Source: Idiomarina fontislapidosi
GTDB lineage: Bacteria; Pseudomonadota; Gammaproteobacteria; Enterobacterales; Alteromonadaceae
Direction: 5' to 3'
Assembly: GCF_003226255.1 (NCBI RefSeq)
Contig: NZ_QJST01000014.1
Coordinates: forward strand, 1-64,000
Length of the DNA: 64,000 nucleotides
This document shows positions 1 to 7,043 of the stretch, piece after piece. The translations under genes and the position numbers were made by a program. Position 1 is the stretch's first letter. The number at the start of each line of letters is the position of its first letter. The notes beneath the pieces were generated by a model that saw nothing but the letters and a program-made list of their open reading frames with translations, did no database searches and was not told the DNA's origin.

Positions 1-38
1 TTTAAAGCGGCATCCATGTCGAAATTGGTTTTGGTCAT
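1..38 (-). CDS. Start of a third gene of the AbiE-like cassette (partial)
   Basis: Twelve codons are visible (MTKTNFDMDAAL) before the window edge cuts the gene. The ATG at 38-36 overlaps the TGA stop of the nucleotidyltransferase gene in an ATGA arrangement, which is typical of translationally coupled genes. It is therefore probably the last or next member of the same operon. Nothing can be said about its function from twelve residues. Confidence 0.5.
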   Translation of the reverse strand, partial: MTKTNFDMDAAL

Positions 39-472
39 ATGTCATCTCTTTTTTTGCTTAGTTTAACGAAATGACACAGAATTATGAACACTACCGTTTC
101 GATTGGTGTACGGTACTCCTTTTCGAACAAATCCACATCATCTGGCTTTTTAGAGAAAAGTTCGATTTGTTTTGGATACGTATCTAGTGTTTCTTCATCA
201 TTTGGGATTACAAATCGGTACACATTCCCAGAAGTGCCGCTTTGATGAAACTTCTTCCCTTGGTACTTGCCGGCATGCAAGTAAGCCCATAGGTCTTTGG
301 AAAACTGTTCAGTAAATTCTTCAATCACAAGAACAATATCTAGGTCTTGTGTTTGACGAAACTCTTGTCCTTTGCTTTCGAACACAAGTCCGCAGGCGTT
401 ACCGCCAATAAGAATATACTTGTCTTGATGGGCTTGTAGGGCCTGACTAAAATGCCTTAGCTTTTCATCCAT
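35..472 (-). CDS. Nucleotidyltransferase-fold protein, AbiEii-like
   Basis: A 145-residue protein with the hallmarks of the AbiEii/DUF1814 nucleotidyltransferase fold: a Gly-Gly turn (LIGGNACGL, about residues 22-30) followed by an acidic D-x-D-type strand (QDLDIVLV, about 42-49), which in the family binds metal and NTP. In known AbiE systems AbiEii is the toxin, a nucleotidyltransferase acting with the regulator/antitoxin AbiEi. This protein is much shorter than classical AbiEii (about 300 residues), so it may be a minimal enzyme or the N-terminal partner of the next gene, whose ATG overlaps its stop. It starts 2 bp after the regulator gene ends, so they form one operon. Function as a toxin or phage-defence protein is inference from fold and layout only. 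Confidence 0.6.
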   Translation of the reverse strand: MDEKLRHFSQALQAHQDKYILIGGNACGLVFESKGQEFRQTQDLDIVLVIEEFTEQFSKDLWAYLHAGKYQGKKFHQSGTSGNVYRFVIPNDEETLDTYPKQIELFSKKPDDVDLFEKEYRTPIETVVFIILCHFVKLSKKRDDI

Positions 473-474
473 TG

Positions 475-1545
475 TTATTGCTCCCTAATCAAATCTTGTA
501 GATCTAAACGAGCTAATTTTTCGTAGATGATGTCATCTAGTTCTTCAAAACTGGTTCTAATTCTTGGTTCTTTATTTTTGTATCCGCTTAATGAGAGCAT
601 TATCGCTGAAATCATATTGCCATCCCTGCGTTGTTCTGTAGTCGGTTCATATGGGAAGACTTGTAACTCAATATGTTCTTGACATTTTTCCCAGTCTTGC
701 CGTCGCTCTTTTAAGAAGTACTCAGATATCTTATTGATTGTATTGGACGTAATGGCAAATGATCTTCTTGAATCATTGTCCATCACAATCGCATAGCAGG
801 GAACTTTCGGTGGACTCAGCAATGTGTATTTTGATAGTGCTGACTCTCCAGCCAGCACATTCGGCCCTTCTATGAAGTTTCTCGGCACTTGATATACATC
901 TGATGCCAAGTCAGCTAATAGATAGTCCCTTGCCTCCCAAATTTTTTGCCTATTATACAAAAATTTCATTTTATAAGAGCGACCAATTTTCTCTGCTTCT
1001 ATCAGCCCACAATCTTTTAGCTCTTTGATACTTCTAGATATAGAAGTTTTCGAGACATTCAGCTGTATGTCTGAAGTAGCAAATGTACGAGGTATAAACC
1101 CATCTAAATATCTAGCAATTATATTTGTAGGTAAGATTCCAAGTCTTTCTTTAGGAAATGTTTTGATGTTTTCTTTTGGAGGTTTCTCTTGATGAAGTAG
1201 CAGCTCTGGTATGTAAGAGCGTTCAAAGGGAATTACATGAGCAACTCTTTTATCAGTAAGTTGAAGAATTGTTGAGCGTTTCAACTCATCAGCAACAAAC
1301 ATCACTGGATACTCATCTAGCCTCTTCAGCAGTTTGTCAAACAGGTAACCATTAGTTGGAGCAAAGATTATGTCGTCGTAGGTATAGACTACATGAAACG
1401 TGAGTCCACTTAGTTTTCCTAGCACGATTTTAACTTTATTTTTGAACTGCATAGGAACAGGTGGTACGTCTTCATTGAGAGCAAAGAGACTAACGTGGAA
1501 GTACTGTTTTAGATAGTCGTTTAACCTTGATTCTAAATCCACCAT
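475..1545 (-). CDS. Winged-helix regulator of an AbiE-like cassette
   Basis: A 356-residue protein with a central helix-turn-helix at about residues 155-195 (core VSKTSISRSIKELKDCGLI, the pattern of MarR/GntR-like winged helices). The flanking N- and C-terminal parts were not recognised. An upstream in-frame ATG at 1605 would add 20 residues, but the ATG at 1545 is preceded by a full GGAGG five bases away, so 1545 is taken as the start. This leaves a promoter region upstream that carries palindromic repeats and suggests autoregulation. The nucleotidyltransferase gene follows by 2 bp. The pairing resembles AbiEi/AbiEii, but AbiEi normally has its wHTH at the N terminus, so this is an AbiE-like layout rather than a confident AbiEi. 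Confidence 0.6.
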   Translation of the reverse strand: MVDLESRLNDYLKQYFHVSLFALNEDVPPVPMQFKNKVKIVLGKLSGLTFHVVYTYDDIIFAPTNGYLFDKLLKRLDEYPVMFVADELKRSTILQLTDKRVAHVIPFERSYIPELLLHQEKPPKENIKTFPKERLGILPTNIIARYLDGFIPRTFATSDIQLNVSKTSISRSIKELKDCGLIEAEKIGRSYKMKFLYNRQKIWEARDYLLADLASDVYQVPRNFIEGPNVLAGESALSKYTLLSPPKVPCYAIVMDNDSRRSFAITSNTINKISEYFLKERRQDWEKCQEHIELQVFPYEPTTEQRRDGNMISAIMLSLSGYKNKEPRIRTSFEELDDIIYEKLARLDLQDLIREQ

Positions 1546-1549
1546 TTTT

Positions 1550-1554
1550 CCTCC
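1550..1554 (-). promoter_or_regulatory. Shine-Dalgarno that decides the regulator start
   Basis: Read on the minus strand this is GGAGG, four As and one further A before ATG (GGAGGAAAAATG). No comparable site precedes the ATG at 1605. It moves the start of the HTH protein 60 bases inward and places the palindrome at 1578-1595 outside the coding region. Confidence 0.7.
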
Positions 1555-1577
1555 GAGAACATACAGTAGGTTCGATT

Positions 1578-1753
1578 GTAACGCATATGAATTACTAAAT
1601 CTCATTTTTTGCTTTGTATATTTTAAGTTGTTGTTTTTTATGCTTTTAATTGTAACTAATCTTGTTATTTGGTGGTTTTTTTATGGGGTCTTTTGTTTTT
1701 GGAATCATTGATAAGTTACTATTTGGTAGATGTTAATAACGCATATGAGTTAC
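1578..1753. promoter_or_regulatory. Two copies of an 18-bp partial palindrome, candidate operators
   Basis: GTAACGCATATGAATTAC at 1578-1595 and ATAACGCATATGAGTTAC at 1736-1753 match at 16 of 18 positions. Each has a CATATG core between GTAAC/GTTAC-like arms. Further GTAAC or GTTAC words occur at 1652, 1715, 1780 and 1873, and GATAAGTTACT occurs twice (1710-1720 and 1868-1878). All lie upstream of the start at 1545 in a very AT-rich stretch. The natural reading is a set of binding sites for the adjacent HTH protein; binding itself is inference. Confidence 0.5.
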
Positions 1754-2196
1754 TTTATTTTTTCATGTTAAATTTGGTTGTAACGTATTGATTTAATTAT
1801 TTTTTATGGTAAATGCTGGTCTGCTTTACTTTTTAAAATATAGCAGTTTTGGGTAAGTAAACAGTTCGATAAGTTACTGTTGAAGTTGGATTGTCGGTTT
1901 TGCGAGCAACCGGAATGCATCAAAAATATAGGGTAGGCCTGGAGTGTTGCTTGGCGTTTTTTTGTTATCACGTGGACGTTGATCTGGCTTGCCGGTCGAC
2001 TTGGCTATTGGCTTCGGTCCTGGTTTCAAACCCATAATTTTATCTTTGTTTATGATGAGGTCATTCCTCACTGTACACTATTTGGTCAATGCTAATGGCT
2101 TTCAAGATGTGTATGAAAAATAATCTAAAAATACGCTTAAGGTTTCTTGCCCGTAACTCATGTTTTGATGCGTTTTAAAATGTACTGGGACAAGTT
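1606..2196. other. AT-rich intergenic region
   Basis: Apart from the repeated GTAAC/GTTAC words near its left end no gene is convincing here. A 65-codon minus-strand frame (1874-2071, Lys/Pro-rich) has no spaced ribosome binding site. The right end must hold the promoter for the small broken gene at 2208, but no clear -35/-10 pair with standard spacing was found. Confidence 0.5.
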
Positions 2197-2207
2197 GGAG
2201 GCACAAG

Positions 2208-2393
2208 ATGGATAGGTTTACCTCGGGTCCGTGATGGCTTAGTGTTGAGGAGATACAAGAGCTTCGTCGCGATATGCAAGAATCCTCCGCTTGGGCCAAA
2301 GCCGAACTAAAACGTCGACGAGCAGCACAAAATCAAAAAAATTCTGTGCATGGTATAGATGGTGGTATCGGGAAAGGTGGTATTTCTAAATAG
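2208..2393 (+). pseudogene. Small gene interrupted by an in-frame TGA
   Basis: An ATG at 2208 follows a perfect GGAGG (2197-2201) with six bases between. The frame runs MDRFTSGP, then TGA at 2232-2234, then continues without another stop for 52 codons to TAG at 2391. The downstream part is a charged helix (EEIQELRRDMQE, AELKRRRAAQ) and a Gly-rich tail, which looks like real protein. A rho-independent terminator follows 60 bases later. The simplest explanation is a CGA-to-TGA nonsense change at codon 9. I do not recognise the family. Selenocysteine or readthrough is possible in principle but nothing nearby supports it. Confidence 0.5.
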
Positions 2394-2453
2394 CTGTTAT
2401 TTCGATGTATTTTGTGCCCGTTGATATTCGAGTGGGAATAACACAGTCAACTC

Positions 2454-2478
2454 AGCCCGCAATTCGCGGGCTTTTTTA
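2454..2478 (+). terminator. Rho-independent terminator
   Basis: Perfect 7-bp stem AGCCCGC / GCGGGCT with a five-base AATTC loop, followed by six Ts (2472-2477). It ends the transcript of the small broken gene and separates it from the kinase. Confidence 0.85.
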
Positions 2479-2549
2479 TGCCGTTGCCTAAGTGGTAGAA
2501 AGTCGGCATAGTACCCTTTATTATCATTTGTTGTTGCAAGCGGCAGGGC

Positions 2550-5012
2550 ATGGATCGAAACCGTTCGTTAAGTCAGAGTCTTTGGCAAGCGTTTAGGCGC
2601 TATGCACTGTTACCCATGATTATGGTTGAGCTGGCGCTCATTACGATTTATGTAGTCACGAATCAGTGGGTTACTCAACAAACCAAACAAGAACTCGTCG
2701 AAACGGCTTTATCCGAATCTGCACAAATTGCCAATCGACAAGCGGCGATTGTCGATGCCCAGCTCGTATCAGTCGAAAAGCAGCTATCGTTGTATCGTGA
2801 ATCTATCGCTGCGGTGCTCAATGAGCCACGTATTAAATGGCAAAACCATGCTCAATGGGTCAAGGGCGATGGGGGACAGTTTTATACCCAAGCACCACTT
2901 GATAAGGACGGCATTGCTGCATTTTACTCGGCACTAACGCCTCCTGAGCAACAAAACCTCAACCTAATTGAGCAACTGCGCATACTGACACCCGTAATGC
3001 GGCAAATGGTCGCGGATGATAGTTGGGTACAACAGGTCTACTTTAATACACAGGATAGTCTAAATGTAATTTATCCGTTTATTGATGTGAGCTCGCAGTA
3101 TGCGCCAGACGTTGACATTCCCAAGTTTAATTTCTTCTACCTTGCTGACGAAACACATAACCCTGCGCGTCTGCCAGTATGGACACCTGTTTATCTCGAT
3201 CCGGCAGGGCAAGGTTGGATGTTGTCGGTTGTTGCCCCCGTATACAAAAGCGACGAGTTGATAGGTGTGGCTGGCGCTGACATTACCATAGCCAATCTGG
3301 TCGAGTATTTGTCCAATACGCAGGTGCCTTGGGGGGGCTTTGTGTTGTTGGCGAGTGAATCTGGCAAGATCCTCGCGTTGCCCGAGCGAGCACAACAACG
3401 TTTGGGCGTCGATGTGCCACAAAACCACTCGACTAAACAGGCGAAACAGGACCAAACCGATTTTCAGAGCCCGAACATGGCTGATATCAATGGCGCGGAA
3501 CAACTGCTTGCTACCTGGCAAGATAACCCAGATAGTTTGCAAACTGTCTCACTCAGCGGTATGTCGTATATTGCAGCATGGCACCCGGTGGCAGAGACCG
3601 ATTGGCAGGTACTTGTTCTGGTAGAGGAAGACAAATTACTGGCACGCACCAATACGATTTACCACCAGACTGAGCTACTGAGTTTAATCTTGCTTGCAGG
3701 TTTAGTGATTTTTTATCTGTTGTACTTTCAGTTTGTAAAGAACCGCACGCACCGCTTCAGCCAGCGTTTAAACCGTAATCTTAAGAAACTATCAAGTGCG
3801 CTGGCGAAAACAGGGCGGCAAGAATTTGAACTCACGATTCCTGATTTAGAAGCGCCAGAACTCAATCGACTGGCAAAGCAAATTACCCAAGTTGCCGACC
3901 AATTGCGCAGTAACTTGTTTAGTTTAAGAAAGAATGAAGCTCGCTTAAGGTTTGCACTCGAGAGCAGCGGTGAGTCACTCATTACGCAATCGGTTGAACT
4001 TAACCGTGTTGAGGTAACGGATAACTTTGCCGATATTTCCCAGCGTCCAGAAAAGGTATTTGAACTCGACGAATACTCAAATTGGATTCACCCCGATGAC
4101 CGCGAGAAAGTTTTAGCATTACGTTTACACGCCCAGAGAACACAGCAGCCGCTCAGTGCCGATTATCGCTTACAGCGCAAAGATGGCTCGTATATTTGGG
4201 TGCAAAGCCGAGGGCAAGTGTTGCGTGACGAAGCCACGGGACACGACTTAATCATCGGGACGATAACGGATATCAGCGACCGTAAAGCGATAGAGCAAAA
4301 CCTGCGTGCTGCGAAAGATGCTGCAAATGAAGCTAACCGTGCTAAGTCAAAGTTATTGTCGTCTATCACTCATGAGATAAAAACGCCACTGACCACGATA
4401 CTCGGTATAGCGGATATTCTAAGGTACAAATCAACCGACTCGGGGCATCGAGAATCACTCGGTCGGCTGATCAGTGCCGCAGAATACTTAAACCATCTGG
4501 TTGATGACATCTTGACGCTGTCAAAATTAGAGTCGAAGTCGCTGAGCGTCAGTGCCGAACGCATTAACCCACATCCGCTCATTATCGAGACTATTGACTG
4601 GTTTAGAGAGAGCCTTGAAACAACGGGAACAGAGGTGCAATGTGAGTTACTCACGGAACCGCCCGTGCTTGATCTCGATCCGGTACGCTTTAAACAGGTG
4701 CTAACCAACTTATTGTCCAATGCGATCAAGTACAGTCCTAAGAATTCGAAAGTAAAAATTATTGAAGCCCAATCAGAACAGGTGTACACAGTAACTGTCA
4801 AAGACGAAGGATGGGGTATTCCGCCACTTTACCGCGATCGCCTATTTGAATCGTTTAACCGATTTGGACGCGAACAAACGGCCGTTGAGGGGACCGGGAT
4901 CGGATTGGCAATATGTAGTGAGTTGATGAACTTGATGGGAGGCGAGATCAGTTATCAACCTCAAGAAAAGGGAAGTTTATTTATTCTATCGTTTCCCGTG
5001 AGGTATTCGTAA
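2550..5012 (+). CDS. Membrane sensor histidine kinase with Cache and PAS domains
   Basis: An 820-residue kinase. One membrane helix near residues 19-38 and another near 375-394 enclose a roughly 330-residue periplasmic region with double-Cache character (VYFNTQDS, AYVSPV-like and IIGVAGADIT-type strands), expected to bind a small ligand. A linker follows, then a PAS_3 domain around 470-590 (WIHPDDREKV, KDGSYIWVQSRG, ITDISDRK). The kinase core has the H box SSITHEIKTP with phospho-acceptor His608, N box NLLSNAIKYSP near 717, and G boxes DEGWGIP and GTGIGLAICSE. It has no receiver of its own. The next gene, starting directly after the stop codon, encodes a free receiver and is the obvious partner. 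The signal sensed is unknown. Confidence 0.9.
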   Translation: MDRNRSLSQSLWQAFRRYALLPMIMVELALITIYVVTNQWVTQQTKQELVETALSESAQIANRQAAIVDAQLVSVEKQLSLYRESIAAVLNEPRIKWQNHAQWVKGDGGQFYTQAPLDKDGIAAFYSALTPPEQQNLNLIEQLRILTPVMRQMVADDSWVQQVYFNTQDSLNVIYPFIDVSSQYAPDVDIPKFNFFYLADETHNPARLPVWTPVYLDPAGQGWMLSVVAPVYKSDELIGVAGADITIANLVEYLSNTQVPWGGFVLLASESGKILALPERAQQRLGVDVPQNHSTKQAKQDQTDFQSPNMADINGAEQLLATWQDNPDSLQTVSLSGMSYIAAWHPVAETDWQVLVLVEEDKLLARTNTIYHQTELLSLILLAGLVIFYLLYFQFVKNRTHRFSQRLNRNLKKLSSALAKTGRQEFELTIPDLEAPELNRLAKQITQVADQLRSNLFSLRKNEARLRFALESSGESLITQSVELNRVEVTDNFADISQRPEKVFELDEYSNWIHPDDREKVLALRLHAQRTQQPLSADYRLQRKDGSYIWVQSRGQVLRDEATGHDLIIGTITDISDRKAIEQNLRAAKDAANEANRAKSKLLSSITHEIKTPLTTILGIADILRYKSTDSGHRESLGRLISAAEYLNHLVDDILTLSKLESKSLSVSAERINPHPLIIETIDWFRESLETTGTEVQCELLTEPPVLDLDPVRFKQVLTNLLSNAIKYSPKNSKVKIIEAQSEQVYTVTVKDEGWGIPPLYRDRLFESFNRFGREQTAVEGTGIGLAICSELMNLMGGEISYQPQEKGSLFILSFPVRYS

Positions 5013-5390
5013 ATGAAACGTTTGAAACGCGCACTGATTGTTGATGATAACAACACCAATCTCATGGTTCTCAAAGAGCTGATCGAGATGATTGGTGTGC
5101 AGCAAGTGATAGCCGAAACTAATCCGATTTATGCATTAAACATCTTAAAAAAGACACCGGTCGATTGTGTCTTGATCGATCAAAACATGCCCGAGATGTC
5201 GGGGTTAACGCTGTACGAGGAATTAAAGAAAGTGTTGCAGACAACACCTGCGACCTTTTTGGTCAGTGCTATTGATGATTCTGATCTGCGTGTAAGAGCA
5301 CGGAATTTAGGTATGGAGGGCTTCATTAGTAAGCCCTTTAGATACGAAATTATTGAGAGAATGCTGCGCGACTTGGATAGTCGCTTGTAG
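5013..5390 (+). CDS. Stand-alone response-regulator receiver
   Basis: A 125-residue CheY-like receiver with nothing else attached. The acidic pair is Asp11/Asp12, the phospho-acceptor is Asp56 (CVLIDQNMPEMSG), the switch Ser is Ser85 (FLVSA) and the conserved Lys is Lys107 (SKPF). The ATG touches the kinase stop codon, so the two are co-translated. With no DNA-binding or enzymatic output it must act by protein contact, as a CheY/Spo0F-type relay, or as a phosphate sink. No histidine phosphotransferase is encoded nearby. Confidence 0.9.
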   Translation: MKRLKRALIVDDNNTNLMVLKELIEMIGVQQVIAETNPIYALNILKKTPVDCVLIDQNMPEMSGLTLYEELKKVLQTTPATFLVSAIDDSDLRVRARNLGMEGFISKPFRYEIIERMLRDLDSRL

Positions 5391-5412
5391 GCCAAGCCCT
5401 CAGACTTGGCCT
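5389..5412. terminator. Hairpin between convergent genes, weak terminator
   Basis: Stem AGGCCAAG / CTTGGCCT (8 bp) with an eight-base loop, overlapping the receiver stop codon and lying between the convergent receiver and phosphatase-fold genes. Neither strand has a good T run after it, so it may stabilise 3' ends rather than terminate by itself. Confidence 0.35.
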
Positions 5413-5421
5413 TACAAAGAA

Positions 5422-6615
5422 CTACCGCGGTAGTTCGATATCTAACCAAACGAGGCGGTGGTCAGATGACGCGTCTCGTTTTTTCATTAAGTCATAGCCT
5501 GCTTCGCCTTGAGTCGGCCAAAACACGCGACCGTCTTTGACGATCAAATCTTGAGACGGTAATACGTAATCGACACGTTTGCGCCAAGCTGCGGTGTGAT
5601 ATTGTGCGCCCTCAATATCGGGTGAGTGGTGTTGTCCGCCTGGGCTCATCGGCATCACATCATTAACACGAGGGTGCTCTAATAACTGCGTCATAGCGCC
5701 ATCTACACCACTGGCGCCCGCTTGTGCATTGAGGTCACCGAGTACAATGAATGAACCCTCTGCTTCGATACCACCGCGTTGACCTTGGTCGTCGTATATA
5801 TAGTGATCAGAACCTGGTGTTAAATAATCACGGACAAAGCGAATTTCATCGTAATTCTTCATGCCATTACGGTTCTCAGGACCATCAAACGCTGGCGGCG
5901 TAGGGTGTAATGCTAATAGATGAACGATTTTACTGCCAATTTGTACAGGCACGTCCCAGTGAGATTTTGAACTGAGTGGGAATTGCGCCATGGCCTCGTC
6001 ACTGTACCAAGGTTCATCGGTAAGTTTACCATTTTCGTCATGTACATAGGGTACATGGTGACCAGGCATGTCCTTCCACAAGAAGTGTTGGAAGGTGCGA
6101 ACTTGGTCTTCTAATATGGGGTATTTTGATAGAATCACCATACCGTATTGGCCTGGATACCAACCAAATCCCCACGCATCATTGCCACGCCCGGTTGCCT
6201 TACCATCACGGTTAAGATCAAACGCAGAGGGCGACCCCGTATTAACGGGCGCAGTGTAAACATACGGGTACGTAATAGGATCAAGATTATTTTGCGATTG
6301 ACCTAAATAGTCGCTTAAAAAAACATCAACACCTTGTTCCCGTGGGACGTAATCAAACTCATTGAGCAGAATAATGTCTGGGCGTACACGCTGAATAATC
6401 TCTGCGATCCCACGAATTTGAGGGTTATTTTCTTGTAAAACCTTGGGCAAAACTGATTCGTGAGTGTTCGGTAAGGCATCATTGGGTAAATGGTTGCTCG
6501 AGTCCATACTGACGTTAAACGTCGCTATGCGCACGGTGTCTTGAGCTGAAGAAGGGGTTGAATAAGTCATAATTAAAAGCAGTGAAAGTGCAAAGATACT
6601 ACGCATACAATTCAT
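5422..6615 (-). CDS. Secreted endonuclease/exonuclease/phosphatase-fold protein
   Basis: A 397-residue protein of the EEP superfamily (DNase I / sphingomyelinase / inositol-phosphatase fold). Motifs in order: ATFNVSMD (metal/phosphate-binding Asn), LLNEFDY (catalytic metal-binding Glu), LGDLNAQAG (Asp and Asn), and SSDHRLVWLDI at the C terminus (the SDH triad). The start at 6615 gives a typical signal peptide (short basic start, hydrophobic run, cleavage near SSAQ), so it acts in the periplasm or outside. A start at 6681 would put a non-hydrophobic stretch in front and is rejected. The substrate cannot be told: DNA, nucleotides and phosphodiesters are all possible. The gene is divergent from the first TonB receptor and shares with it the palindrome at 6705-6720. 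Confidence 0.8.
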   Translation of the reverse strand: MNCMRSIFALSLLLIMTYSTPSSAQDTVRIATFNVSMDSSNHLPNDALPNTHESVLPKVLQENNPQIRGIAEIIQRVRPDIILLNEFDYVPREQGVDVFLSDYLGQSQNNLDPITYPYVYTAPVNTGSPSAFDLNRDGKATGRGNDAWGFGWYPGQYGMVILSKYPILEDQVRTFQHFLWKDMPGHHVPYVHDENGKLTDEPWYSDEAMAQFPLSSKSHWDVPVQIGSKIVHLLALHPTPPAFDGPENRNGMKNYDEIRFVRDYLTPGSDHYIYDDQGQRGGIEAEGSFIVLGDLNAQAGASGVDGAMTQLLEHPRVNDVMPMSPGGQHHSPDIEGAQYHTAAWRKRVDYVLPSQDLIVKDGRVFWPTQGEAGYDLMKKRDASSDHRLVWLDIELPR

Positions 6616-7043
6616 ACAAAAGCCTACAAATGGGACGCTACGACAACGCGAGAGAATAAAGGTTCCCTCAACACTAGGCAAGCGGATAAAAATTGACTAA
6701 AATATGTCACATATCTGACACGAAAATGTCGCAGAAGCTTAATGAATTTAAATGCTCTTCACAAACAGTCGTCCTTGAGCCGCTGCCGTGAAATCTTTCA
6801 CGCGGTGAGCTTTCCCGTTTTAAATCGGCGCCTGTACCCAGATGCATTAAGCATTTCTAAACTGCGTTTCTGTAAAGTAGACATTCCAGCATTCTTTTCT
6901 TGTTTTTTCTGCACATGCCTTCGTGTAATCAACTTGTCATATTTCAACGCTATAACAGCGCACTCAAAATTTAGCTCATCTGCTAGTGAGCTTGCTAAAC
7001 CAAAACCATTAGTACGTTTAATTACAACCTCAGGGATAACTCA
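6616..7043. other. Divergent promoter region of the EEP protein and first TonB receptor
   Basis: A 428-base gap. It holds the TGTCA-N6-TGACA palindrome at 6705-6720. Between that and the receptor ATG lies over 320 bases with no convincing gene; a 101-codon plus-strand frame (6742-7047) has no ribosome binding site and an unlikely composition. Either the receptor mRNA has a long leader or the palindrome mainly serves the EEP gene. Confidence 0.5.
6705..6720. promoter_or_regulatory. Palindrome TGTCA-N6-TGACA, candidate operator
   Basis: TGTCACATATCTGACA is a perfect 5-bp inverted repeat with six bases between the arms. The same palindrome with a different spacer occurs at 10292-10307 in front of the second receptor gene. 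Here it is 90 bases upstream of the EEP start and about 324 bases upstream of the receptor start. Confidence 0.5.

Noticed and set aside
1578-1878. A 158-base tandem duplication
   Set aside because: Both repeated words are 158 bases apart, but the DNA between them does not align, so only the words recur.
1874-2071. 65-codon minus-strand frame rich in Lys and Pro
   Set aside because: No properly spaced ribosome binding site, no recognisable family, and it lies in AT-rich promoter-like DNA.
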